Source of the DNA: an uncultured Acetatifactor sp.
GTDB lineage: Bacteria > Bacillota > Clostridia > Lachnospirales > Lachnospiraceae
Assembly (NCBI GenBank): GCA_910584435.1
Contig: CAJUAP010000012.1
Location: 1 to 64,000, forward strand
DNA length: 64,000 nt
Direction of reading: 5' to 3'
The notes under the pieces were generated by a model, which did no database searches, was not told where the DNA came from, and worked only from the letters and a program-made list of their open reading frames with translations. Below, piece after piece: positions 53,969 to 63,012 of the stretch. The position numbers were made by a program, and so were the translations under genes. The first letter of the stretch is position 1, and each line of letters starts with the position of its first letter.

Positions 53969-55922
53969 CCTGCCCTTCTACATATTTTCGGTTCATCTGG
54001 TGTCTGAGTTTACGGTTTGCTGCCGTATCGAAAATAATGGAGAAGTCATAATCCGGAGGATATAATTCTTCTGCCGCAACCAGGAGTTTGACACGTTTAT
54101 GGTTGATCCATATTTTCTTATTGGGAAGCTGCACTCGGAGTATCCCTTTGTCGTTGGCAGTTTCGCATATAATTCCTATTTTTTTATCAGGGTAGATCAT
54201 AACGCTGTCGCCGCGGCGGAAAGAAATTTCTGCTTTTCGTTTTGGCGGTTTCCTGTGTATAATGACAGGAGCGTTTTCTGTGGAAGCAGGCGTTGCATGA
54301 GCTGCTGTTGTGGAAAGCATTTCGTGGGCTTCTGCATCGGAAGGCGATTCGTGAGTTCCTGTTGTGGAAAGCATTTCTTGAATCTCTGCTGTGGTGCTGT
54401 GTTTTCCATAAGCTTCCATTGCCGCCCGTTTCAGCAGATGCTGCGGCATGCCGAGCCGTTCCGCGATATAGAAGGCGCAGCTTTCTCCGGCCTCGCCGAT
54501 TACCATTTGATACAGAGGTTTCAGGTTCTCTTTATCGAAGGTCATTCTTGCGTTGACAATGGATGCTTCCTCTGCTGCATAGCTTTTTACTTCCGGATAA
54601 TGGGTGGTAGCCAGGAAGAGGGCGCCGCTGTTCTTCAATTCCTCCAGGATGGCAATGGCAAGGCCCATACCCTCCGCCGGGTCTGTTCCGGAACCTAATT
54701 CGTCCAATATTACAAGGCTGTCTCTGTTGACGCGTTTTAAAATATTCAATATATTTGTGATGTGGGCAGAGAAGGTGGACAGATTTTCCGACAAATTCTG
54801 GCCGTCTCCAATATCGCAGAGATAATTGCTGTTCATACAGAGCTCGGCTTCTTCGCATGCCACATGGAGGCCGCACTGCGCCATCATACAGTTCAGAGCC
54901 ACTGTTTTGATTGCGACTGTTTTGCCGCCGGTGTTGGGGCCGGTGATCACGATCCCGTTTGTTCCGCTGCCTATGGAAAACTGCAGCGGCACACAGATGT
55001 TTTTGTCCATCAGCGGGTGTCTGGCATTGTGAAAGCGGATGCACCGTTCCTGAAGTAATTTTGGGGCAGTGCCGTCATAACGAAGGCTTAGTTTGCCCTT
55101 AGAGAAGATGAAATCCAATTTTTCTGTAAATCTGGTATTCTGCTCTATTATTTCGCTGTGGTCGGCAATCAATGCCGTGAGAGTATAGAGAATTCTGCGG
55201 ACTTCGTTTTCTTCATCAATTCTTAATTCCTGTAGTTCTTCATAGTATTTTCCACAGGCGGAGGGCTCTATGAAGAGTGTGCTCCCTGTGGCGGATTTGT
55301 CAATCACGGTACCGCTGACACGGAATTTGTATTCTTTCTTTACCGGAATGCAGATATGCCCGTTACGGACAGTGCTGAAGCTGTCAGACATGCACTCCTT
55401 ATGGGATCGGAGAACGGTATCCGCTTTGTCACGCATTTTAGTTTCCGCATGCATTATTTCAGTCCTTAGTTTTTTCAGCAGTTCGGAGGCATTGTCGGCG
55501 ACCTGGTCATTCCATATTTGGGAACGTATTTGTTCTCTGATGTGTTCCAGGGGATTCAGGTTTTCCTCATAAAAGGCCAGTGGTATTTCGTAAACTTTAC
55601 CCCTTGTCAAATAGTCCTTCAGCCTTTTGACAGACACGAGGATTTGTGCGGTTTTTTCCAGTTCCGCAATGGACAGACATTGTCCTGTCTGTGCAGTCCT
55701 GACAATTTCACGGATGCCGTCCGGAGAGGAAAGCGGCGGTGTCTGGCACTTTTCCAGCATGCGCCGCGCCTGTGTGGTTTCGTTTAATCTTGCTTCCAGT
55801 TCTATTTCAGACAGAAAAGGATGTGTATTCTGTATGGCCGTTCTGGCATATTCTGTCAGGGCGCATTCTGCCCACAGATTTTTTATTTTATCAAACTCTA
55901 AAATGCTTTCTTCCTGATACAT
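53949..55922 (-). CDS. MutS-family ATPase (MutS2-like, no Smr domain)
   Basis: A 657-residue protein. Core and lever helices (FDKIKNLWAECALTEYA, KAEISFRRGDSV), ATPase with Walker A GPNTGGKTVAIK, Walker B LVILDELGSGTDPAEG and the helix THYPEVKSYA. MutS2 is normally about 780-790 residues with a C-terminal Smr nuclease; here the end is a KOW-like segment and then YPPDYDFSIIFDTAANRK without the HGKG motif. A Ser/Thr/Ala-rich stretch with two copies of AEIQEMLSTT-like sequence sits near 545-585. Probably acts in recombination or ribosome rescue rather than mismatch repair. Confidence 0.88.
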   Translation of the reverse strand: MYQEESILEFDKIKNLWAECALTEYARTAIQNTHPFLSEIELEARLNETTQARRMLEKCQTPPLSSPDGIREIVRTAQTGQCLSIAELEKTAQILVSVKRLKDYLTRGKVYEIPLAFYEENLNPLEHIREQIRSQIWNDQVADNASELLKKLRTEIMHAETKMRDKADTVLRSHKECMSDSFSTVRNGHICIPVKKEYKFRVSGTVIDKSATGSTLFIEPSACGKYYEELQELRIDEENEVRRILYTLTALIADHSEIIEQNTRFTEKLDFIFSKGKLSLRYDGTAPKLLQERCIRFHNARHPLMDKNICVPLQFSIGSGTNGIVITGPNTGGKTVAIKTVALNCMMAQCGLHVACEEAELCMNSNYLCDIGDGQNLSENLSTFSAHITNILNILKRVNRDSLVILDELGSGTDPAEGMGLAIAILEELKNSGALFLATTHYPEVKSYAAEEASIVNARMTFDKENLKPLYQMVIGEAGESCAFYIAERLGMPQHLLKRAAMEAYGKHSTTAEIQEMLSTTGTHESPSDAEAHEMLSTTAAHATPASTENAPVIIHRKPPKRKAEISFRRGDSVMIYPDKKIGIICETANDKGILRVQLPNKKIWINHKRVKLLVAAEELYPPDYDFSIIFDTAANRKLRHQMNRKYVEGQAIFSEE

Positions 55923-56028
55923 GGCAGTCTCCTGTTGAAGTATTTGTAATACAGAAATTGCATTAACTTAATTTCGACATTGCGCCGATAGGGCTGCAGG
56001 CATAACCTGTTTTCGGCCGTATATGATA

Positions 56029-56121
56029 TATACTCACGAGCAATGAAATCTGCCGCGATGACCCTGGCGCTTTTCGCTCGTGAGTCGGGCTGCTTGGCAG
56101 GTTTTAGCGGCCGTCAGTATA
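56029..56121 (-). repeat. R1 palindromic repeat, reverse copy
   Basis: ACTCACGAGC...GCTCGTGAGT arms around TGCCGCGATGACCCTGGCGC, then CGGGCTGCTTGGCAGGTTTT: the reverse of 20466-20560. It lies in the 1.35-kb gap upstream of the MutS-like gene. From 56130 to 56790 I see no gene, only a small CATGAC/GTCATG hairpin near 56420. Confidence 0.88.
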
Positions 56122-56793
56122 GATTAACGATTTTGAAGTTAATGTATCCGTATTACGGACAAATTTTTTGACATCAAGTTGCAGTGCTTCTATTGTATGT
56201 TATGTGTGGGATTTTTAACTGATTGATTGCTGCATTTTTGACATAGAAAATTCCATGGTTATCTGCCTTACAGATGTGCTGCATCAAATGCGCAGTCTGC
56301 ATATGGGGCGGAGGGATTCTGTCCGATCCTTTTATGTCTTCATCAGGCTGCGCTGTGCCATGACAAAATCACATGCATTATAGTCTTGAAAAGTGCACGA
56401 TTCATGAGCACGAAAAAAACATGACCATACAGTCATGCTTCCTATTTCATGAATACGAACTCTATTGAAATATGTCAGGCATTTGTAAGGCAGGTTTACC
56501 AGCACGTCAATACATTTTGAACAAAGAAAACAAGCCCCGTCATTTCGGATGGGCAGATGCTCTCTCTACATGATTTGGTGCCGGCATAAGGACAAATGGC
56601 AGAATTACAATACTTTCATATTTAAAAGGCATTACGTTCTGTATACCATGTCCGCTGCAGCGATTCAGTTGGCATAATCCTCACTTCTTACAACCCTCGA
56701 CATATATTCCTCCTTTTTATCTGTGTAAATTTATGTGTTTCTCTTATCTGCTGATATATTTTAGCATGGATTATGGAATATGTCAATAAAATC

Positions 56794-56924
56794 GGTAACA
56801 GTTCACTCATCACTACCGCGAGGTATTTTCATGCGCATTTTGCATGAAAATCCGAGAAAGTTGTGCGCGAAATTGCCGCTCAAAGTGAACAAGTTCACTT
56901 GCGATTTCTGTGCATCTGTTACGA
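56794..56924 (+). repeat. Intergenic repeat family R3, forward copy
   Basis: GGTAACAGTTCACTCATCAC, CGCGAGGTATTTTCATGC, GCATTTTGCATGAAAAT, GCGCGAAATTGCCGCT, TTTCTGTGCATCTGTTAC correspond to the reverse of 42586-42729. It continues into CG-rich sequence to about 57040. Confidence 0.75.
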
Positions 56925-57066
56925 GAATGCACACAAAACGCGAAAAGAATGCGTTTTGGCGCACGCAAGTCTCGCAGCAATTGCAAGGCGGCAAGCCGCC
57001 TTTGGAGCGCAATTTAAACTTCGCGGCAGGGGCTGTCTGAACTGTTGTTTAAATGGAGTTTACAGC

Positions 57067-57094
57067 TTGACAATAAAAAAGGATATGGTACAAT
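57067..57094 (+). promoter_or_regulatory. Sigma-A promoter
   Basis: TTGACA at 57067 and TACAAT at 57089, 16-base spacer. It would drive the Rpn-type nuclease gene with a leader of about 170 bases. Confidence 0.65.
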
Positions 57095-57271
57095 AAATGC
57101 AAAGCATAATAATTTCTAGAACATAACAGATGTGGTAATCTTATAAGTCCGCAAAGCGTGCTTTCTATGATATTTCAGAAAATCTATGCTTTTATTCAAC
57201 ATTATTACAATAGAAGCAGGGGATTTTCAAAGGTGGTATTTGAATTTCCTTCTGCAGGAACAGGAGGAAAT

Positions 57272-58132
57272 ATGAGGCTTATTTCTTTGAAGAGTGACTA
57301 TGCATTCAAAGAATTGTTTTCACATGAGAATGTCAGGAAACAGTTTCTAAGCGATGTGTTGTGCATTCCGCTGGAGGATATTAAATCTGCCAAATTGGTG
57401 AATCCTCATTTGTGGGTACGTTTCCGCAAGCAAAAACAGGGAATTCTGGATGTATTGATGGAATTAAATGGGGATGTTATAGTCAATGTAGAGATGCAGG
57501 TCAGGCTCTTAAAGCATTGGCTCAAACGGCAGTTGTTCTATCTGGCGAAGATGTACACAGATGAGTTAAAGAGAGGTGAAGATTATGAGAAGCTGAGAAG
57601 GTGTATCAGCATTGCGGTTTTGGATTTTGATTTGATGGAAGGTGCAGAGTATCATTCAGTGTATTGTCTGAGAGATAGGTCTGGGGAAAATCTGACAGAT
57701 TTATTTCAAGTACATATTATAGAACTTGGCAAGGAACTGCAGGGAACAAACGCAGTGGATGACTGGATACGTTTATTCAATGCGAAAAGAGGTGAAGAGC
57801 TGGATATGATTAGAGTAAAAAGCGATGGCTTGAGAGAAGCAATAGAGATATTGAAGGAGATGAGCCTGAGTAAGTCGCTGCGCTATCAATATGAAATGAA
57901 TTTGAAATTGAAGCGTGATCGAAAAGCAGAGGACGATTATGTCAGAGATTGCGGAAGGGCAGAAGGAAGGGCAGAGGCTGTTATACAGCTCTTGGGTGAG
58001 CTGGAGCCGGTTCCGGCGGATTTGACCGATAAAATTTTGAGAGAGAAGGATCAAGATGTGCTGCGCGGCTGGCTGAGGACGGCGGCTAAAGCAGAAAGTG
58101 TGGAGGAATTCAGAAAGGATTGTGAGGTGTAA
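57272..58132 (+). CDS. Rpn-family PD-(D/E)XK nuclease / putative transposase
   Basis: About 286 residues. MRLISLKSDYAFKELFSHEN is the standard N terminus of this family, and ILDVLMELNGDVIVNVEMQV has the D...E-x-Q nuclease core. A charged C-terminal helix with GRAEGRAEA repeats is typical. Rpn proteins are linked to recombination in vivo and, more recently, to phage defence; most are not active transposases. AGGAGG lies 5 bases before ATG 57272. Confidence 0.88.
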   Translation: MRLISLKSDYAFKELFSHENVRKQFLSDVLCIPLEDIKSAKLVNPHLWVRFRKQKQGILDVLMELNGDVIVNVEMQVRLLKHWLKRQLFYLAKMYTDELKRGEDYEKLRRCISIAVLDFDLMEGAEYHSVYCLRDRSGENLTDLFQVHIIELGKELQGTNAVDDWIRLFNAKRGEELDMIRVKSDGLREAIEILKEMSLSKSLRYQYEMNLKLKRDRKAEDDYVRDCGRAEGRAEAVIQLLGELEPVPADLTDKILREKDQDVLRGWLRTAAKAESVEEFRKDCEV

Positions 58133-58146
58133 AGTTTAGGAGCATG

Positions 58147-60555
58147 ATGGAGGAAGCATTCAGCAGGACATTGGATTTAAAAAGTGTACGGATTACGGAT
58201 ACTTTCTGGGGCAGGGAACAGGAATTGGTGCGCACAGAGGTAATTCCCTATCAGTGGGAAGCGTTGAACGACAGAATCCCGGATGCGGCGCCCAGTTATT
58301 GCATGCGCAATTTCAAGGTGGCGGGCCGTTTGATGAGGGAAAAGAAGGAGCAGGGGAGCAGATTTATAGCGCCGGCTTACTCCTTCCGGGGATTTCAGGC
58401 GCTTCCGGAAGATCCTGCCAATCCTGATCCTGATAAATTTTATGGATTTGTATTTCAGGACAGTGATTTTGCAAAGTGGATTGAGGCAGTGGCGTATAGT
58501 TTGACAAATCATCCGGATGCAGCATTGGAGAAAGTTGCGGATGAGGCCATAGATATTGTATGCGCGGCACAGGCGGAGAACGGATATTTAGATACTTACT
58601 ATATTATTAACGGCATGGATCGCATTTTTACGAATCTGCGAGACCATCATGAATTGTATTGTTTCGGGCATCTGGCGGAAGGGGCCATTGCGTACTATCA
58701 GGCAACCGGCAAGGAGAAACTGCTGGGGGCAGTGAAACGTTATGCTGATTTCCTGTGTATGAAATTTGGAGAAGAAGAGGGAAAGTGCAAGGGATATCCG
58801 GGTCATGAGATTGCGGAAATGGCGCTGGCAAGGCTGTATGAATTGACAGGCGAGAAGAAGTATCTGGAGCTGGGCAGTTTTTTCCTTGATATGCGCGGCA
58901 GAAGACCCTACTATTTTGATCTGGAGGAAGCAGAGAGGGCGGAGCATGAGGGCAGACCTTACAGGCAGCCGGGAGAAGAATTAAGATTTCAGTATCATCA
59001 GGCGCATCTGCCGGTACGGGAGCAGTCGGAAGCAGTGGGACATGCAGTGCGGGCAGTGTACCTGTACAGCGGAATGGCGGATGTGGCAAGGCTGACCGGT
59101 GATGCGGCTTTGGTTCAGGCTTGTGGGCGGCTGTGGAACAGTATTGTCAGAGAAAAGTTATACATAACGGGCGGAATTGGCGGCACACATGTGGGTGAAG
59201 CGTTTTCGTTTCCATATGATCTGCCCAATGATACAGCATATTCCGAGACCTGTGCCGCAATCGGTCTTGCCTTTTTTGCCAGAAGAATGCTGCAGTTACA
59301 GGCGGACAGTCAGTATGGGGATGTGATGGAACAGGCATTGTACAATACCGTACTGGCGGGAATGGCATTGGACGGAAAGAGCTTTTTTTATGTGAATCCG
59401 CTGGAAGTATTGCCTGAAGCCTGCAGAAGAGATGAAAGAAAGCGCCATGTAAAGCCGGTGCGGCAGAAGTGGTTTGGCTGTGCCTGCTGTCCGCCCAATA
59501 TTGCCAGGACGGTGAGCTCGCTGGGGGCATATATCTATACACAGAATAAAAATACACTATACACACATCTGTATGTGGGGAGTGATATCTGGGTGGATTT
59601 GGGTGGAAAAAGAGCGAATATTGTAATGGATAGTGAGTTCCCCTGGGAGGGACGTGTGAAGGTGCTGTTTCGTCATGTGGGGGATGCCGGGACTGCAGTG
59701 GATACATCTGAAGAGCAGACAGCAGCAGTGCCGGAGGATATGTCTGAAGAGCAGACAGCAGCAGCGTCTGAGAATGCGTTTGAAGAACCCGCTGTCATGG
59801 CGTTTCGGATGCCTGGATGGTGTAAAAGGGCGGAAATTGAAGTGCGCAGACGATGCAGGACAGGAGTTGGACAGGAAGAGGTGAAGTGCACCCTGGCAGG
59901 CTGGTCTGTAGACAGGAAGGAAAGCGGTGCATGCAGTGTTGCTTCTGCAGCTGAAATGATTAAGGATGCGGAGGGCAGCGTATTCGATATGGTTATGCAG
60001 GAGACGGCAGAACAGGCAGCAGGCATGCAGCAGATGAAAAACGTGGGACAGGCAGCAGGGCTGCAGCTGCGAGTGGAGAAGGGGTATCTGTATCTTACGG
60101 GCAGCTGGCAGGAGGGAGATGAGATTTATTTGAATTTCCCCATGGATGTACGCTGTGTCAGTGCCGATACAAGGGTACGGGAGAATATCGGGAAAGCAGC
60201 AATTACCAGAGGGCCCATTGTATACTGCCTGGAAGAAGCAGATAACGGTGCGGAGCTGGGACTTTTGCGTGTGAATATGGAGAAACTGCAGAAGGACTGT
60301 GCGGCAAAGGAGCAGGAGACAGGGCAGCAGGGTGTTTCCGGCGGCGAGGGAGTTGTAGAAAAAAGCACTGCACTGGGACACGAGATGCGGATACTGAAAA
60401 TCCCCGGATTCCGGCAGGAGGCAGTGGAATATGGAAATGTTCTCTATGGTGAATATACGCCGGAATCGGAGAGGGAGGTTATATTGACTTTTCTCCCCTA
60501 TTATGCATGGAATAACCGGGGAGAGGGTGAAATGAGTGTCTGGGTCAGGCGTTAA
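58147..60555 (+). CDS. GH127 beta-L-arabinofuranosidase
   Basis: About 802 residues. The (alpha/alpha)6 barrel has the GH127 zinc-cysteine site: YSETCAAIG (Glu, Cys) and FGCACCPPNIART (catalytic Cys and a ligand Cys), plus GGIGGTHVGEAF and QSEAVGHAVRAVYLY. Removes L-arabinofuranose from plant glycans. It is about 140 residues longer than characterised enzymes because of two low-complexity inserts in the C-terminal beta domains (two SEEQTAA copies near 520-545 and an acidic/Met-Gln-rich part near 600-640). ATG 58144 is also possible, but AGGAG is better spaced to 58147. No signal peptide: intracellular. Confidence 0.93.
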   Translation: MEEAFSRTLDLKSVRITDTFWGREQELVRTEVIPYQWEALNDRIPDAAPSYCMRNFKVAGRLMREKKEQGSRFIAPAYSFRGFQALPEDPANPDPDKFYGFVFQDSDFAKWIEAVAYSLTNHPDAALEKVADEAIDIVCAAQAENGYLDTYYIINGMDRIFTNLRDHHELYCFGHLAEGAIAYYQATGKEKLLGAVKRYADFLCMKFGEEEGKCKGYPGHEIAEMALARLYELTGEKKYLELGSFFLDMRGRRPYYFDLEEAERAEHEGRPYRQPGEELRFQYHQAHLPVREQSEAVGHAVRAVYLYSGMADVARLTGDAALVQACGRLWNSIVREKLYITGGIGGTHVGEAFSFPYDLPNDTAYSETCAAIGLAFFARRMLQLQADSQYGDVMEQALYNTVLAGMALDGKSFFYVNPLEVLPEACRRDERKRHVKPVRQKWFGCACCPPNIARTVSSLGAYIYTQNKNTLYTHLYVGSDIWVDLGGKRANIVMDSEFPWEGRVKVLFRHVGDAGTAVDTSEEQTAAVPEDMSEEQTAAASENAFEEPAVMAFRMPGWCKRAEIEVRRRCRTGVGQEEVKCTLAGWSVDRKESGACSVASAAEMIKDAEGSVFDMVMQETAEQAAGMQQMKNVGQAAGLQLRVEKGYLYLTGSWQEGDEIYLNFPMDVRCVSADTRVRENIGKAAITRGPIVYCLEEADNGAELGLLRVNMEKLQKDCAAKEQETGQQGVSGGEGVVEKSTALGHEMRILKIPGFRQEAVEYGNVLYGEYTPESEREVILTFLPYYAWNNRGEGEMSVWVRR

Positions 60556-60582
60556 AGGACAGGAGTATCAGGAGGCAGAAGT

Positions 60583-61212
60583 GTGAGGACAGGCGTTTGC
60601 TATGTGGTAGGAGCGGGTGAAAATAATGGTCTTGATTTTCGTCCTGCGGCAGGGGATATGGTGATTGCGGTAGACGGCGGATTTCAGATTTTGAAGGAAA
60701 ATGGAATAAATGCAGATATGGTGATTGGCGATTTTGATTCCTTGCATTTCGTACCGCAGCATTCAAATGTTATTGTGTTGAATACGGAAAAAGATGATAC
60801 CGATATGTGGGCGGCGGTGAAGGAGGGAATGGGGGCAGGATATGAAGTGTTCCATATTTATTGTGGAACCGGCGGCCGCATAGAACACACCCTTGCCAAT
60901 ATACAGCTTGTGGCGCGGCTGTCACAGGATGAAAAACAGGGATTTTTGTATGGAAGTGATTATATTATTACAGCTGTTACAAACCGGGCAATTACATTTT
61001 CAAAGGATCTGTCCGGTTATGTGTCAGTGTTTTCTCATTCAGAGAAGGCGCAGGGGGTGTATTTAAAGGGATTAAAGTATGAACTGCATAACGCGGAATT
61101 GTCAAATACCTATCCTCTTGGAGTAAGCAATGAATTTATTGGAAGAGAGAGCAGGATATCGGTGGAAAATGGGACATTGCTGATTGTCTATCCAAGGAAT
61201 ACCGCCGGGTAG
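60583..61212 (+). CDS. Thiamine pyrophosphokinase
   Basis: A 209-residue TPK starting with GTG after GGAGG. AVDGGFQILKENGINADMV then IGDFDSL, EKDDTDMWAAV, and GGRIEHTLANIQL are the family blocks. Converts thiamine to TPP. The C-terminal thiamine-binding part (TYPLGVSNEF) is present. It follows the GH127 gene by 27 bp, so it may share its transcript. Confidence 0.94.
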   Translation: MRTGVCYVVGAGENNGLDFRPAAGDMVIAVDGGFQILKENGINADMVIGDFDSLHFVPQHSNVIVLNTEKDDTDMWAAVKEGMGAGYEVFHIYCGTGGRIEHTLANIQLVARLSQDEKQGFLYGSDYIITAVTNRAITFSKDLSGYVSVFSHSEKAQGVYLKGLKYELHNAELSNTYPLGVSNEFIGRESRISVENGTLLIVYPRNTAG

Positions 61213-61240
61213 CTCATGCGTTTGTGGGTATATTGTCAGG

Positions 61241-61519
61241 CTATGCACTTCAGACAAGCATTGATCTGCCATTGATGGTACTGGAAGGGCAGATGCGGAA
61301 CTTAATATAACAGCATCAGGCCGGACAGTACCCAGAACAATGCCCGGCTATGCACTTCAGACGGGCATTGTTCTGCCGTTCATGGTACTGGAAGGGCAGA
61401 TGCGGAACTTAATATAACAGCATCAGGCCGGACAGTACCCAGAACAATGCCCGGCTATGCACTTCAGACGGGCATTGTTCTGCCGTTCATGGTACTGGAA
61501 GGGCAGATGCGGAACTTAA
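61241..61519 (+). repeat. 107-bp tandem direct repeat (2.6 copies)
   Basis: CTATGCACTTCAGAC begins units at 61241, 61348 and 61455, exactly 107 bp apart; the third copy stops at 61519. Each unit contains the inverted segments CGGGCATTGTTCTG and CAGAACAATGCCCG, so the array could fold into a hairpin in each period. It fills the gap between the TPK and KptA genes. Confidence 0.95.
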
Positions 61520-61543
61520 AAAGGAAGGAAGAGTATCATATTT

Positions 61544-62086
61544 ATGGGTGAATTGGATAGTTTAAGTAAGGAAATATCATATGCATTGCGGCATGCGCCA
61601 TGGGAGTATGAGCTGGAGATGGATGAAGAGGGCTGGGTTCCCATGGCACAGCTTCTGGATGGGCTGCACAGGGAGGCAAAGTGGGTGGATATCGAAAGGG
61701 CGGATGTGGAAGAGATGATAGCACAGTCTGCCAAGAAGCGCTTTGAGATAAAGGACGAAAGAATCAGGGCGTTCTACGGCCATTCCTTTCCTATGAAAAT
61801 TCAAAAAGAAGAAAAAGAGCCTCCTGCCGTTTTGTATCATGGAACGGCAAGGCGGTTCGTAGCATCAATTATGGAAAACGGATTATTACCGCAGCAAAGG
61901 CAGTATGTCCATCTGTCCCAGGATTTGGAGACAGCGGAAATCGTGGGAAAACGCCATGATGGGAAGCCGTGTATTCTGGTCATTGATGCAAAAAGAGCAT
62001 GGGAGGATGGGGTCAAATTCTATCTCGGAAATGAGAAGGTCTGGCTGGCGGATGTGGTACTGGGGAAATATATAAAGCAAATGTAA
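61544..62086 (+). CDS. kptA: RNA 2'-phosphotransferase (KptA/Tpt1)
   Basis: A 180-residue Tpt1-fold protein: ALRHAPWEYEL (first Arg-His), DERIRAFYGHS, LYHGTARRF, YVHLSQDLETA and the C-terminal lobe are all present. Tpt1 transfers a 2'-phosphate from RNA to NAD+. Bacteria lack the tRNA splicing that needs it, so its natural substrate is unknown; roles in RNA or nucleotide repair or ADP-ribosylation are suspected. AAGGAAGG precedes ATG 61544. Confidence 0.93.
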   Translation: MGELDSLSKEISYALRHAPWEYELEMDEEGWVPMAQLLDGLHREAKWVDIERADVEEMIAQSAKKRFEIKDERIRAFYGHSFPMKIQKEEKEPPAVLYHGTARRFVASIMENGLLPQQRQYVHLSQDLETAEIVGKRHDGKPCILVIDAKRAWEDGVKFYLGNEKVWLADVVLGKYIKQM

Positions 62087-62102
62087 TAGTACAAAAAACA
62101 GG

Positions 62103-62160
62103 TTGACAAAAAAATACTTCGGTGATAGAATTAAAATGCTTCCCTAGGAGAAGTATTTGA
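62103..62160 (+). promoter_or_regulatory. marR promoter with inverted repeat
   Basis: TTGACA 62103, 17-base spacer, TAGAAT 62126. AAATACTTC at 62112 (within the spacer) and GAAGTATTT at 62150 form an inverted repeat around the -10 and start region, a plausible autoregulatory site. AAATACTTCG recurs at 62747 after marR, before the ArsA gene. Confidence 0.65.
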
Positions 62161-62182
62161 ACCGAATGCAGGAGCAGAGCAC

Positions 62183-62680
62183 ATGAATTTTAAGGAACAG
62201 GGGATTTCGGAAGAAGTCATAAAGCTGGTCACGGACTATGTGGAGGAAATTAAGGAATTATTGTCTTCGGATATCTGGGATAATTTATTCTTAAATTGTA
62301 CCAAGAATGAGGTATTGGTCTTCTGGCTGCTGTATCGGAAAAATGAAGTCAATATGACGGAGATTGCGGATTACATTCATGTACCTCTGAACACGGCAAC
62401 GGGTATCATACAGCGGATGGAAAGGAACGGACTTGTGATCAGGGCACGTTCTGAGGAAGATAAGAGAGTGGTGAATATCGGCTTCAGCGAAAAGGGCATG
62501 ACACAGTTTGAGGCTTTGGTCAGTGAGATTGTTTATTATGTCATGAAGGTGGTGGGAACCTTTACAAAAGAGGAAATGGAGCTGTTCTGCAGAATGATGT
62601 CAAAGGTGCTTCAGGTACTGCGGCAGGAGCATAAGAAGGAAGAGAAGCCTAAAAAGGTTCGGAAGATTGTAATTGAATGA
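62183..62680 (+). CDS. MarR-family transcriptional regulator
   Basis: A 165-residue winged-helix protein: NEVLVFWLLYRKNEVNMTEI, ADYIHVPLNTATGIIQRMER, and the wing SEEDKRVVNIGFSEKG. Binds palindromic operators as a dimer, usually repressing its own gene and a neighbour until a ligand releases it. The nearby AAATACTTC sites suggest control of itself and of the ArsA-like gene at 63013. Confidence 0.9.
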   Translation: MNFKEQGISEEVIKLVTDYVEEIKELLSSDIWDNLFLNCTKNEVLVFWLLYRKNEVNMTEIADYIHVPLNTATGIIQRMERNGLVIRARSEEDKRVVNIGFSEKGMTQFEALVSEIVYYVMKVVGTFTKEEMELFCRMMSKVLQVLRQEHKKEEKPKKVRKIVIE

Positions 62681-62711
62681 TGTGCTGACGGATATTGGAT
62701 ATAGATTATGA

Positions 62712-62737
62712 ATCAGGCAGTCTGAGGACTGCCTGAT
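62712..62737 (+). other. Perfect hairpin without U-tract
   Basis: ATCAGGCAGTC/GACTGCCTGAT with loop TGAG, followed by A-rich sequence rather than T, so not a standard intrinsic terminator on either strand. Confidence 0.5.
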
Positions 62738-62805
62738 AAAAAAAGAAATACTTCGATGTAAGAATTATTCATATGGTGAATTATAATTATGAATATAGTG
62801 TATCT

Positions 62806-62910
62806 GCCAAGTAACCCGACTCGCGAGCGAAATGCGCCAAGGTCATTGTGGCAAATTTCATTGCTCGTGAGTATATTTGGATGGTTTGGTAAGTTTTAGC
62901 ATTGGTACAG
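62806..62910 (+). repeat. R1 palindromic repeat, third full copy
   Basis: GCCAAGTAACCCGACTCGCG, AGCGAAATGCGCCAAGGTCA, ATTTCATTGCTCGTGAGTAT, then GGTAAGTTTTAGC. Same arrangement as 20466-20560, with the terminal module repeated in inverted form on the right side. Confidence 0.85.
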
Positions 62911-62917
62911 TGTATAT

Positions 62918-62985
62918 GTGAGCAGCAATATAAATTGAGCAGCAGTATAAATTGAGCAGTAGTGAAAACTGAGCAGCAGTATAGA
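62918..62985 (+). repeat. Short tandem repeat upstream of ArsA gene
   Basis: GAGCAGCAATATAAATT, GAGCAGCAGTATAAATT, GAGCAGTAGTGAAAACT, GAGCAGCAGTATAGAGC: four imperfect 17-bp units placed just before the ribosome binding site of the next gene. Confidence 0.8.
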
Positions 62986-63012
62986 GCGTACAGAGAGGAG
63001 TGGGAGTTGGAA

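Noticed and set aside
57272..58132. Active insertion sequence
   Set aside because: The Rpn family gene lacks terminal inverted repeats and target duplications here.
61241..61519. CRISPR-like direct repeats
   Set aside because: The period is 107 bp of continuous similarity with no variable spacers.
62712..62745. Terminator after marR
   Set aside because: The hairpin is followed by A rather than U, so it is listed as a hairpin only.
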